DNA from: CAXQZU01 sp964228555
GTDB taxonomy: Bacteria; Planctomycetota; PLA2; JAEUHO01
Length of the DNA: 64,000 nucleotides
Direction: 5' to 3'
Assembly (NCBI GenBank): GCA_964228555.1
Contig: CAXQZU010000022.1
Span: 24,074 to 88,073 of the forward strand
Positions 56,450-64,000 of the stretch are shown here, one piece after another. The notes below the pieces were generated by a model that made no database searches, was not told where the DNA came from, and was given only the letters and a program-made list of their open reading frames with translations. The translations under genes and the position numbers were made by a program. The number at the start of each line of letters is the position of its first letter. Position 1 is the first letter of the stretch.

Positions 56450-57028
56450 ATGGCACGCAACATCGAGCAGGGCGAGGAAACCCAGCTGAACATGACGCCG
56501 ATGATCGACGTCTGCTTCCAGTTGATCGTGTTCTTCATGCTGACCCTGAAGTTCCCGTCCGCGTCGAGCCGCTTCGAGTCGCAGCTGCCCAAGGACCGTG
56601 GCCCGGCGAGCTCCCCGGCGGTGCTCACGCCCATCCAGGACATCTCTGTCAAGCTGTTCCGCAAGGACACCGAGAAGGACAAGACGCAGCACTTCACGCG
56701 CGTGCGCGTGGGCGAGACCACCACGGTGGACCTGCCGCGCGGGCCCTGGCCGCTGACGGGTGACGAGGAAGAGGCTCGCCGCGTGGCCGAGGACAAGCTC
56801 TTCGCGCAGGTGACGGACGCCATCAAGGCCGCCTGGTCCCACCAGCAGAACAACCCCGAGGTGAAGGGCGAGATCAAGACGCCGCCCCCCACGGGCCAGC
56901 TCGTGCCCCACGGCGACGTGATGCGCGTGCTGGACGCCTTCGTGGCGGCCGGCATCAGCGCCGTGAACTTCGAGGGCGCTCCCCCGCCGCTGCTCACGAA
57001 GGAAGGCGGCGGCTGGGACCTGAGGTAG
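56450..57028 (+). CDS. exbD: ExbD/TolR-family motor protein 2
   Basis: A 192-residue second ExbD. Segment EETQLNMTPMIDVCFQLIVF holds the conserved Asp in the membrane helix. The periplasmic domain includes a 30-residue hydrophilic stretch (KDTEKDKTQHFTRV) absent from the first ExbD, and a proline-rich segment TPPPTGQLVPHG. AGGAG precedes the ATG. One ExbB with two different ExbD proteins is also the composition of the Myxococcus AglR-AglQ-AglS gliding motor, so a non-TonB use is plausible. TonB itself is not found in the window. Confidence 0.93.
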   Translation: MARNIEQGEETQLNMTPMIDVCFQLIVFFMLTLKFPSASSRFESQLPKDRGPASSPAVLTPIQDISVKLFRKDTEKDKTQHFTRVRVGETTTVDLPRGPWPLTGDEEEARRVAEDKLFAQVTDAIKAAWSHQQNNPEVKGEIKTPPPTGQLVPHGDVMRVLDAFVAAGISAVNFEGAPPPLLTKEGGGWDLR

Positions 57029-57162
57029 TCGCGCGCCGGCCTGCGCCGCCGCTGCGGGCGCGGGCACGGCGTGCGTCGGTCGTGCGTGCGCGTGTGGCCA
57101 GCCCGGCACGGCACGCCCCGGCTGCCCTGGCCAGGGCAAGCGTCGCGCAGCATCCCCGGGCG

Positions 57163-57168
57163 TAGGCT
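57163..57168 (+). promoter_or_regulatory. -10-like hexamer for the sulfatase-fold gene
   Basis: TAGGCT, preceded by G, 9 bases before the ATG at 57178; slightly wider spacing than the other leaderless candidates. Confidence 0.4.
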
Positions 57169-57177
57169 GCCGCTCGC

Positions 57178-58992
57178 ATGACGCGTCGCGCCCTCGTCGT
57201 GGTCCTGCTGGCCGCCCTGGCGGGTGTCGCGGCCGTGCTGGCGCGTCACGCCAGGCACGCGGGATCCTCCCGCCCACGCACGTTGGTGTTGCTCACGGTG
57301 GATACCCTGCGCCAGGACCACGTGGCCGCCCTGGTGCCGGGCCGTGCCGGTCGCACCGTGACGCCACGGCTGGATGCCTTGTCGCTGGCCAGCGTGCGAT
57401 TCGTCGACGCGCGCAGCCCGGTGCCGCTCACCCTGCCGGCCCATGCCAGCATGCTCAGCGGCCGCCCGCCTGCGGTCACCGGGGTACGCCTCAACTCCTA
57501 CGACCGCCTGCCGCCCGCCGACGCCCGCGGCTTTGCCTTGCTGCCCGAGCGACTGCGCAGCGCGGGCTGGGCCACCGGCGCCTTCGTGAGCGCCCAGCCC
57601 CTGGCAGCATCCTACGGGCTCGACCAAGGCTTCGACCGCTACGACGACGGAGGCGACCTGGGCACGCCGGGGGCGGGCACGGTCCCGGAACGGGCCGGGC
57701 CGCGCACCTGCGAGGCCGCGCTGGCCTGGCTGCACGGGCTGGCTGCAGGCCAGCCCGCCTTCGTGTGGGTCCACCTCTTCGAGCCCCACGCGCCCTACGT
57801 GCGCTACGCCGACGATGTGGCAGCCGCCGATGCGGCCGTGGGCGCGCTGCTGGACGGGCTGGCGGCCCTGGGGCGCGACGACGGCCTGTGCGTCCTGTTC
57901 ACCAGCGACCATGGCGAGATGCTTGGCGACCTGGGCGAGCGCACGCACGGCTACCTGCTGGCCGATCACGTGCTGCGCGTGCCCTTCACGCTGCTGGCGC
58001 CCGGCCTCGCACCGGCGTGGCGCGAGGATCCCGTGTCGCTGGTGGACGTGGCGCCCACGCTGGCGGCGCTGGCCGGCGTGCCCTTCCCGGCCGCCGAGGG
58101 CCCCTTCGACGGCCACGACCTGCTGGCCGGCCCCCAGCCGCGCGAGCGGGTGCGGGTCGCCGAGTCGCTCTACGCCCATCACCTGCACGGCTGGGCGCAA
58201 CTGCTCTGCGCGCAGGATGAGCGCGGGACGCTGGTGGATGCGGGCGGCAGTCGCGTCCACTGGCTGGCGCCCGTGCGGCCCGGCGAGGCGCAGGCTCGAC
58301 TCGATGCCGGCCCTGCCAGCACGGGTGCGCTGGGCGAGGCGCTGGCGCGCTACCGGGCCGGCGAGCGCGCCGACCGGCTCGGCGGGCCCGGCGCGGCCAC
58401 GCCCTACGGCGGTGCGGGGCGTGTGGCCCCCTTCCTGGGCGATGCCGAGAACGGCCGCCTCCCCGATCCCTACCGGATGGCCAGCCGGGTGCCGGCCATG
58501 CAGCAGCTCAAGGCCGTGCTGCTGGGCGGCCTGGAGGCCGGGCTGCCGCCCCGCCAGCTTGCCGAGCTCGAGCGTGAGCTGGGCTCGCTGATGGCCGGCG
58601 ACACCGCCAATCCCGAGCTGCACTTCCTCGACGGCCTGCGCCACCGGGCGGCCGAGCGCACCGCGCAGGCCCAGGGCGATGCAGCCCGGGCCAGCGAGGA
58701 GCGAACAGGAGCCGAACAGGCTTTCGGGCGCGCCTTCGAGCTGGGCCGGCGTGACGCCCTCACGCTGGTCCAGTGGGTCGGGGTCAACGCCCCCGGCAGG
58801 GCCCTTCCCATGCTGGAGCGCCTGCGGGCCTTCCGCGGGCAGGTCACGCCGGACTGCCAGCTGTGGCTGCTGGAGGCCCAGCTGTGCCGCGACCTGGGCC
58901 GGGCCCAGGAGGCCGAGGCAGCCTGCCAGCAGGCGCGAGAGGCCTGCCGCTCTCCCCGCCAGGCCCCGCTGCTGGAGCGGGCCTGCCGCTAG
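57178..58992 (+). CDS. membrane-anchored sulfatase/phosphatase-fold protein with TPR tail
   Basis: A 604-residue alkaline-phosphatase superfamily protein. One N-terminal helix (VVVLLAALAGVAAVLA) anchors it. Metal and active-site motifs are present: LLTVDTLRQDHV at about 40, SPVPLTLPAHASMLSG at about 80-95 and FTSDHGEMLGD at about 240. The nucleophile position is Thr in TLPAH rather than the Cys or Ser of CxPxR that becomes formylglycine, so it may be a phospho- or phosphoglycerol-type transferase or a hydrolase with a Thr nucleophile rather than a sulfatase. The last 150 residues are helical repeats. It stands between the ExbD motor and secretin 2. Confidence 0.85.
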   Translation: MTRRALVVVLLAALAGVAAVLARHARHAGSSRPRTLVLLTVDTLRQDHVAALVPGRAGRTVTPRLDALSLASVRFVDARSPVPLTLPAHASMLSGRPPAVTGVRLNSYDRLPPADARGFALLPERLRSAGWATGAFVSAQPLAASYGLDQGFDRYDDGGDLGTPGAGTVPERAGPRTCEAALAWLHGLAAGQPAFVWVHLFEPHAPYVRYADDVAAADAAVGALLDGLAALGRDDGLCVLFTSDHGEMLGDLGERTHGYLLADHVLRVPFTLLAPGLAPAWREDPVSLVDVAPTLAALAGVPFPAAEGPFDGHDLLAGPQPRERVRVAESLYAHHLHGWAQLLCAQDERGTLVDAGGSRVHWLAPVRPGEAQARLDAGPASTGALGEALARYRAGERADRLGGPGAATPYGGAGRVAPFLGDAENGRLPDPYRMASRVPAMQQLKAVLLGGLEAGLPPRQLAELERELGSLMAGDTANPELHFLDGLRHRAAERTAQAQGDAARASEERTGAEQAFGRAFELGRRDALTLVQWVGVNAPGRALPMLERLRAFRGQVTPDCQLWLLEAQLCRDLGRAQEAEAACQQAREACRSPRQAPLLERACR

Positions 58993-59066
58993 GCCCTGCC
59001 ATGCCTGCCCCCCGGCCCGCCCGGGGCCCGGGGACCTGCTGCAGGGCGGCCAGAATCTGCCCGGGG

Positions 59067-59076
59067 GCGTGACACG
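59067..59076 (+). promoter_or_regulatory. 10-mer shared upstream of both secretin genes
   Basis: GCGTGACACG, identical to 46420-46429, 136 bases before the secretin 2 ATG. The 210-base gap here holds no gene. Confidence 0.35.
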
Positions 59077-59202
59077 GCCATGACTCGCCCGGGGTGTTCT
59101 CTCTCCCCACGGGAGGGTCGCCTGGCCGGGAGGGCCGGGCGTCCCGAGCGCGGTTCACCGCGTCCCGCGCTTCGTTTCCCCGAGCCTGGAGCAGGACCGT
59201 CC

Positions 59203-61956
59203 ATGAAGGCCAGCATGCTCTCGAACCGCATGATCCTCGCGCTGTGCACGGCGCTCTCCCTCGTTGCCAGCGGCTGCCGCAGCGGCCGCGTGACGATCGA
59301 CGCGCTGGGTGAGGGCGGCGCCACGGGCGTGCCCGCGCCGGTGCCGGTGGCCGCGCCCGCCGAGGAGCCGGCGGCCGCGCCCGCGGAGCCTGCGCCGGCC
59401 CCGGCGGCCGAGCCCACGGCCGAGCAGCTGCTGGAGGAGGCGCGCCTGCGCGCCGCGCTCGAGCAGGACAAGCTGCGCTTCGTCGTGCGCCAGAAGCTCG
59501 AGGCTGCGCGCGCCCACATCCGCAGCGTGCAGTACGAGGCCGCGGAGAAGGTGCTGCAGGAGGCGCTGGACCTCGATCCGGCCAACCGCGAGGTGCGCAG
59601 CGAGCTGCGTGACGTGCAGGCCTACCTGGGCCGCCGCAGCGCGATCAGCGAGGGCCAGCTGGAGGAGGGCCGCAACCTCCTGCAGGTGCGCATCGAGGAG
59701 CAGCGCGCCAACGCCAGCAAGCACGTGAACCTGGCCCGCATGCAGCTGCAGGCCCGCCGCTTCGACGAGGCCATCGAGGCCTTCGAGCACGCGCTGTTCA
59801 TCATGAACGCCTCGCCCTACCAGATCGACTGGAAGGACCTGAAGGGTGACGCCGAGGCGGGCCTGCGTGACGCGCGTGCCGGCAAGGACGCGGCCAAGCG
59901 CGCCGAGCTCGAGATGGCCACCACCGACGCCCTGGTGCAGATGGCGCAGAACGAGGAGCAGCGCCTGGTCCAGGAGCAGCAGCGCCTCGAGCAGTGGCTG
60001 GGCGCCGGCATCGAGGCCTTCTACCGCAACCAGTTCGAGCAGGCCGAGTACTACGCCAACAAGGTGCTCGACGTGCAGCCCGACAACACGAAGGCCCGCG
60101 ACCTGTCGCTGGCCGCCAACCGCGCCAGCCACGACGAGGTGGAGGCCGACTTCCTGGTGCGCGAGAAGCGCGCCTACCGCGAGTGGCTCGAGGAGATGCA
60201 GGCGACGCGCGTGCTGCAGGACAAGATCCTGAAGTGGCCCAGCCAGTCCTGGTGGAACCAGATGAAGGTGGCGCGGCAGAACAGCCGCACGGCCTTCGGC
60301 GGCATCGAGGCCGACGTGGAGGGCGAGGCGCTCAAGAAGAAGATCGCCAGCACGCTGGTCAACGTCGACATCAGCTCGAAGAAGTTCGGCGAGGTGATCG
60401 ACAACCTGCGCATCCAGACCGGGCTCAACCTGGTGATCGACGCCCGCATCAAGTCGGACGTGGCCGAGAACCCGGTCAACGAGCTCAGCTTCCAGTCGAT
60501 TGCGCTGGACGTGCTGCTCTCGATCCTGAAGACCAGCGCCGGCGAGGACGTGGTGTGGACGACCAAGGGCAACGCGGTCGTGTTCACGAAGAAGGAGTTC
60601 GTCAAGGCCAACCTCGTGATCGAGATCAAGAGCGTGGCCGACCTGGTCACGGGCCTGACCGACTTCATCGCCCCCACCGTCTCGCTCGTGGGCCCCGACA
60701 GCGTGGGCGACGAGGAGAAGCCCCTGTTCGGTGCCGAGAGCGAGGAGTCGGTGCAGCCCTACGGCACGCTCGACGAGCTCATCGAGCTGGTCAAGGCCAG
60801 CGTGAACGCTCCCTACTGGAGCGGCGAGGTCGAGGGCGCCAGCATCAACGCCAGCGGCCCCCAGAACATGGTGGTCAAGGCCGACAAGGCCATGCAGGAC
60901 CGCGTCTCGAAGTTCCTCGACGACCTGCGCGCCTTCTCGGGCATCTGCGTGACGGTCGAGGCCCGCTTCCTGGAGGTGGGCGACTACTTCCTGCGTGACG
61001 TGGGCGTGGACTTCCGCGGCCTGGGCGGCACGGTGGCCACGGGCGTGTCGTCGGGCACGCTGGTGGACCTCGAGGGCGTGACCAACGGCCTGGAGGACGC
61101 GACGTCGGCCGGCTTCGACAACGGCGGCACGGGCCTGGGCACGGGCGCTGCCCTGCCCCCCAGCGCGGGCGTGTTCTTCAACGACGGCGGCGATGGCGAC
61201 TTCCGTGGCCGCACCGAGAACATCTTCAACAACGCGGTGGGCAGCCTGCTGAGCGCCGTGGGCGGCAGCACGCTGTCGCTGACCTACCTCGGCGACACGG
61301 AGTTCAACGCGATCGTGCGCGCGACCCAGAAGGACGCCCGCATCCGCACGCTCACGGCGCCCAAGGTGACGGTCTACAACACCCAGCGCGCCAACCTCAC
61401 GGTGGTCAACCAGCTGTCCTACATCCAGGACTACGACGTCGAGGTCGCCCAGACCTCGTTCATCGCGGACCCCATCGTGGGCATCGTGCAGGACGGCCTC
61501 ACGCTCGACGTGCGCCCCACGGTCAGCAATGACCGTCGCTGGATCACGCTGGAGCTGCAGCCCACGGTGGCCGACCTGATCGAGCCCATCCCCACGTTCG
61601 CGACGACGCTGGCTGCCACGTTCACCCCCGTGATCATCCAGCTGCCGGAGCTCCGCCTGCAGCAGGCCCGCCTGACGGTGCGCGTGCCGGACGACGGCTC
61701 GGTGCTCGTGGGCGGCCTCAAGAGCGTGCAGACCATCGACCGCAAGGCCGAGACGCCGCTGTTCGCCGAGATCCCCTTCCTGAGCTTCCTGTTCAGCCGC
61801 AAGGCGCGCAGCGACGAGATGACGAACCTGATGATCCTCGTGCGCGCCAACATCACGGACCTGGCCGAGCAGGAGGAGCGCTTCATGGACGACGGCGGCG
61901 CGCTGAGCGCGCAGGGCGTCGAGACCTTCGGCGCGGTGCCGGCGGCCACCCGCTAG
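59203..61956 (+). CDS. lipoprotein secretin 2, paralogue of the gene at 46562
   Basis: A 917-residue secretin. The signal peptide ends in VASGC (Cys about 25), giving a lipid anchor. An Ala/Pro/Glu-rich linker and a helical repeat region follow (EEARLRAALEQDKLRFVVRQ onward, to about 330). N domains and the secretin beta-barrel end in FAEIPFLSFLFSRK and NLMILVRANITDL. The order of parts matches secretin 1, and short blocks such as TVYNTQRAN are shared. The final strand differs (RANITDL versus TAEIVPL), so they are diverged rather than recent copies. GGAG precedes the ATG. A 12-bp hairpin follows. Confidence 0.92.
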   Translation: MKASMLSNRMILALCTALSLVASGCRSGRVTIDALGEGGATGVPAPVPVAAPAEEPAAAPAEPAPAPAAEPTAEQLLEEARLRAALEQDKLRFVVRQKLEAARAHIRSVQYEAAEKVLQEALDLDPANREVRSELRDVQAYLGRRSAISEGQLEEGRNLLQVRIEEQRANASKHVNLARMQLQARRFDEAIEAFEHALFIMNASPYQIDWKDLKGDAEAGLRDARAGKDAAKRAELEMATTDALVQMAQNEEQRLVQEQQRLEQWLGAGIEAFYRNQFEQAEYYANKVLDVQPDNTKARDLSLAANRASHDEVEADFLVREKRAYREWLEEMQATRVLQDKILKWPSQSWWNQMKVARQNSRTAFGGIEADVEGEALKKKIASTLVNVDISSKKFGEVIDNLRIQTGLNLVIDARIKSDVAENPVNELSFQSIALDVLLSILKTSAGEDVVWTTKGNAVVFTKKEFVKANLVIEIKSVADLVTGLTDFIAPTVSLVGPDSVGDEEKPLFGAESEESVQPYGTLDELIELVKASVNAPYWSGEVEGASINASGPQNMVVKADKAMQDRVSKFLDDLRAFSGICVTVEARFLEVGDYFLRDVGVDFRGLGGTVATGVSSGTLVDLEGVTNGLEDATSAGFDNGGTGLGTGAALPPSAGVFFNDGGDGDFRGRTENIFNNAVGSLLSAVGGSTLSLTYLGDTEFNAIVRATQKDARIRTLTAPKVTVYNTQRANLTVVNQLSYIQDYDVEVAQTSFIADPIVGIVQDGLTLDVRPTVSNDRRWITLELQPTVADLIEPIPTFATTLAATFTPVIIQLPELRLQQARLTVRVPDDGSVLVGGLKSVQTIDRKAETPLFAEIPFLSFLFSRKARSDEMTNLMILVRANITDLAEQEERFMDDGGALSAQGVETFGAVPAATR

Positions 61957-61997
61957 GCGGGGCCTCCCCTCCCGGCACGGCCTTCCGGCCGTTCCCT

Positions 61998-62027
61998 GCA
62001 CGGCGGGCGCGCCCGCGCCCGCCGTGC
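61998..62027 (+). terminator. 12-bp hairpin after secretin 2
   Basis: GCACGGCGGGCG and CGCCCGCCGTGC are perfect complements around CGCCCG, 42 bases after the stop codon and followed by TGCGTTT. It ends the secretin-motor cluster. Confidence 0.65.
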
Positions 62028-62290
62028 TGCGTTTGGCGACCCCTGCCCCCGCTGGAGGCCGGCCCGTTGCCCGCCGCGGTTGCATGGCCCTCCCTTGGGC
62101 GCCACGGCCGAGCGCGCCCGGGCCGTCGCCGCTACGGGCCGTGGGCGCCCGCGGGCGAGCGCGGCCCCTGGCGCCCTGGGAGCGCTGCCCCGGTGCAGGG
62201 CCCACGGGGCGGCCTGCAGGCCCCCCTCCACGGGCCTGCCCGGCTCGCCAGCCGGCGAAAGGCGGGCAGGGGCAGCCAGCCTCGGGGCCG
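62028..62290. other. GC-rich intergenic stretch without a recognised gene
   Basis: Between the secretin 2 terminator and the convergent HAD hydrolase gene. Short open frames exist on both strands but none has a motif, a ribosome-binding site or believable composition. Confidence 0.5.
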
Positions 62291-62330
62291 CGCCCTAGGC
62301 TGCCACGGGCGGCCCTAGGCGGCCACGGGC
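62291..62330. repeat. tandem 20-bp duplication at the end of the HAD gene
   Basis: Two adjacent 20-base units match at 18 positions (each contains CCCTAGGC and GCCACGGGC). The copy inside the gene encodes the last residues and the TAG stop; the second copy lies just beyond and repeats the same stop region. Confidence 0.7.
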
Positions 62331-63055
62331 AGCCCGTAGCGGTCGCGCAGGACCGGAAGCAGGTCCCGCAGGTCGCTCACGTCGTGGTCCGGTGCCACGG
62401 CCGCGTGCTCGCGGGCGTACTTGCCGGCGGCGCCACGGTAGAGGCAGGTCCTCAAGCCCACGCTGCGGGCCGGCGCCACGTCATGGCTCGCGCGGTCCCC
62501 GATGTAGAGCGCCCGGCCCGGCTCCACGCCCAGCGCACGGCAGGCCTTGGCATAGATCTTGGGGTTGGGCTTGCTCACGCCCATCTGGTCGCTGAAGAAG
62601 ACCGCCGCAGGATCGAGGTAGGGCAGGATGCCCGTGCGGATCAGCTTCTCCGCCTGCTTCACCTGCAGGCCGGCCGTGACGACGCCCATGCGCACGCTGG
62701 CGCGCCGCAGGGCATCCAGCAGGGCGCGCGCGTCGGGCAGCAGGTGCAGCCCCCGCTCCTTGGCGCGGTGGTAGGCCACCACGCCGGCGGCCACCAGCAC
62801 GGCGGGATTGGTGCCGCCCAGCGCCGCCGGTCCCAGCCGGTCCAGCAAGCGGTCCAGGTGGTGCTCGTAGTTGCTGCTGAACTCGGCCACCACCTCGGCC
62901 AGCTCGGCCACGCCCTCGTCCTCGTGCACGCGCAGCCCGGTGGCGATCATGGCGCGCAGCGCCTCACGGCGTGCCGTCTCCGCGAACTCGGTGGTGCTGT
63001 AGAGCGTGTCGTCGAGGTCGAAGAGGACGACGTCGAGGAGGCGCTGCGTGGGCAC
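62315..63055 (-). CDS. HAD-superfamily hydrolase
   Basis: A 246-residue haloacid-dehalogenase-like phosphatase. Motif I is VVLFDLDDTLYST (nucleophile Asp13), motif II GVVTAGL, motif III Lys in GVSKPNPKIYAKA and motif IV YIGDRASHDVAPARSVG. It belongs to the pyrimidine 5'-nucleotidase/phosphoglycolate phosphatase-like group with a helical cap; the substrate cannot be read from sequence. GTG at 63055 has TAGCAT exactly 6 bases upstream, supporting a leaderless start. Confidence 0.92.
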   Translation of the reverse strand: MPTQRLLDVVLFDLDDTLYSTTEFAETARREALRAMIATGLRVHEDEGVAELAEVVAEFSSNYEHHLDRLLDRLGPAALGGTNPAVLVAAGVVAYHRAKERGLHLLPDARALLDALRRASVRMGVVTAGLQVKQAEKLIRTGILPYLDPAAVFFSDQMGVSKPNPKIYAKACRALGVEPGRALYIGDRASHDVAPARSVGLRTCLYRGAAGKYAREHAAVAPDHDVSDLRDLLPVLRDRYGLPVAA

Positions 63056-63061
63056 GCGTGG

Positions 63062-63067
63062 ATGCTA
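63062..63067 (-). promoter_or_regulatory. -10-like hexamer for the HAD gene
   Basis: TAGCAT on the minus strand, preceded by G, 6 bases from the GTG at 63055. Confidence 0.5.
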
Positions 63068-63135
63068 CCGCCCCCCGGGGCAGGCGCTCCCACGCAGCGG
63101 TCCCGCCCCGGGCCCGGCCCGCGCCGCCCGCGCCC

Positions 63136-63534
63136 CTAGAGGCGGGCGATGACGGCGATCTCGACGCGGGCCCCGCGAGGCAGGGCCGCGGCCTGCGTCG
63201 TCACGCGAGCAGGCGCCGGGGAGGGCACGTGACGCGCGTAGACCTCGTTGACGCGGGCAAAGTCGGCGAGGTCGGCCAGGAACACGTCGCAGCGCACAGC
63301 CTGCGCCAGGCTGCTGCCCGCGGCCTCGAGCACCGCGCGCAGGTTGGCGAAGACCTGCTCCGCCTCCAGCACCACGTCGCCCGCGCCCACCATCTGCCCG
63401 GTGCCGGGGTGCAGCGCCACCTGCCCTGCCGTGAACACGAACCCGCCGGCCACGATGGCCTGGCTGTAGGGCCCGATCGCGGCGGGGGCTCCCGTCGTGG
63501 CCACGGGCTTGCGATCTCCGGCCGGCTGGCTCAT
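63136..63534 (-). CDS. ridA: RidA/YjgF family reactive-intermediate deaminase
   Basis: A 132-residue RidA protein, which hydrolyses reactive enamine or imine intermediates from PLP enzymes. It shows AAIGPYSQAIVAGGFVFTAGQ, EQVFANLRAVLEAAGSSL, CDVFLADLADFARVNEVY and the C-terminal PRGARVEIAVIARL, where the Arg matches the catalytic/binding Arg of the family. The ATG overlaps the ABC ATPase stop as ATGA, so it is co-translated with a peptide transporter, a common pairing. Confidence 0.94.
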   Translation of the reverse strand: MSQPAGDRKPVATTGAPAAIGPYSQAIVAGGFVFTAGQVALHPGTGQMVGAGDVVLEAEQVFANLRAVLEAAGSSLAQAVRCDVFLADLADFARVNEVYARHVPSPAPARVTTQAAALPRGARVEIAVIARL

Positions 63535-64000
63535 GGACGGGGCTCCCCGGGCAGGTGGCAGGCGGCCAGGTGGCCGGGCGCCAGCTCGCGCAGGGGCGGC
63601 ACCTCGTGGGCGCACCGATCCTCCGCACGGCTGCAGCGGCCGCGGAAGGGGCAGCCGGGGTGCTCTACCGTGGGGCTGGGGATCTCGCCCAGCAGCGGGA
63701 TGCGGCGGCGCGTGGCCTCCACGACCGGGTCGGGCACGGGCACGGCCGAGAGCAGTGATTCGGTGTACGGGTGTCTCGGTCGCGCATACAGGTCGCGCGC
63801 ATCGGCCATCTCCACGATGCGTCCCAGGTCCATCACCGCCACCCGGTTGCTGGCGTGCTCTACCACCGACAGGTCGTGTGCGATGAACACATAGGTCAGG
63901 CCCAGCTGCTCCTGTAGGTCCTGCAACAGGTTGATCACCTGAGCCTGGATCGATACGTCCAGCGCCGACACGGCTTCGTCGCACACGATCAGGCGAGGCT
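63531..64000 (-). CDS. oligo/dipeptide ABC transporter ATPase, DppF/OppF-like (N-terminus beyond window)
   Basis: The C-terminal 155 residues of a peptide importer ATPase. Visible: the Walker B region LIVCDEAVSALDVSIQAQ, H-loop YVFIAHDLSVVEHASNRVAVMDLG, and the family's C-terminal extension with RHPYTESLLSAVP, then a Cys-containing end (CPFRGRCSRAEDRCAHE and ACHL), typical of the oligopeptide_DppF domain that binds an iron-sulfur-like site. The DEAVSALD form of Walker B favours the F-type subunit. Its third-codon positions look less strictly GC than neighbouring genes (for example GTATCGATC-type codons). The rest lies right of the window. Confidence 0.93.
   Translation of the reverse strand, partial: PRLIVCDEAVSALDVSIQAQVINLLQDLQEQLGLTYVFIAHDLSVVEHASNRVAVMDLGRIVEMADARDLYARPRHPYTESLLSAVPVPDPVVEATRRRIPLLGEIPSPTVEHPGCPFRGRCSRAEDRCAHEVPPLRELAPGHLAACHLPGEPRP

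Noticed and set aside
59155..62205. Minus-strand open frame of about 1000 codons opposite secretin 2
   Set aside because: The sense strand carries a complete lipoprotein secretin; the antisense translation has no motifs.
1..64000. tRNA, rRNA, CRISPR, IS element or prophage
   Set aside because: No cloverleaf, repeat-spacer array, transposase or phage structural gene was recognised on reading both strands.

Overview
The window is 64 kb of very GC-rich bacterial chromosome with densely packed genes, many of them overlapping by 1-4 bases (ATGA, GTGA, TTGA, TGATG junctions). No rRNA, tRNA, insertion sequence, prophage or CRISPR array was recognised. The gene content is that of a diderm: two lipoprotein secretins, an ExbB/ExbD motor, a periplasmic HtrA protease, pseudopilins and many exported TPR proteins. 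Large TPR proteins, PQQ-type propellers, FHA proteins, a TMTC-like TPR mannosyltransferase and a sulfatase-fold TPR protein together suggest Planctomycetota or a related lineage. That placement is inference and was not tested.

Layout. At 1-2.7 kb lie housekeeping genes: ribE and trmD leftward; rplS, yraN and a PTS EIIA gene rightward. At 2.8-9.8 kb is a leftward pair of exported proteins: an HExxH TPR protein and a giant propeller-PDZ-propeller protein. At 9.9-11 kb is an SOS locus: a LexA-type box, a 47-codon membrane ORF, a UUCG hairpin and lexA. At 11-14.5 kb is a leftward histidine kinase, sigma-54 regulator and HtrA operon. At 14.6-20.1 kb are a DUF4239-like protein, rnpA-yidD, a PpiD-like anchored protein carrying three pseudopilin-type motifs, and scpB.

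At 20.1-34.4 kb is one leftward ten-gene operon for a type IV pilus or type II secretion-like envelope machine: FHA anchor, fused PilM-PilN, PilO-like, TPR, GspG, GspH with a LamG-like module, GspJ/PilW, GspI/PilV, an exported zinc-ribbon protein and a small exported protein. No assembly ATPase, PilC/GspF or prepilin peptidase is present in the window. At 34.8-45.4 kb is a second leftward operon: GT2 glycosyltransferase, methyltransferase, asparagine-synthetase-like amidotransferase, TMTC-like TPR mannosyltransferase, rsmE and an FHA-GAF-AAA+ regulator with degenerate catalytic motifs. A family 4 uracil-DNA glycosylase with its own LexA-type box follows at 45.4-46.3 kb.

At 46.6-62 kb is a rightward cluster: lipoprotein secretin, two exported repeat proteins, ExbB, ExbD, ExbD, a membrane sulfatase-fold TPR protein, and a second paralogous lipoprotein secretin. 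It looks like a proton-motive-force-powered secretin assembly, perhaps working with the pseudopilin operon. At 62.3-64 kb are a HAD hydrolase, RidA and the end of an oligopeptide ABC ATPase gene.

A recurring promoter architecture was noticed. A TANNNT hexamer, usually preceded by G, sits 6 (range 6-9) bases before the start codon of 12 first-in-operon genes on both strands. This implies widespread leaderless transcription, and in several cases it helps decide the start codon.
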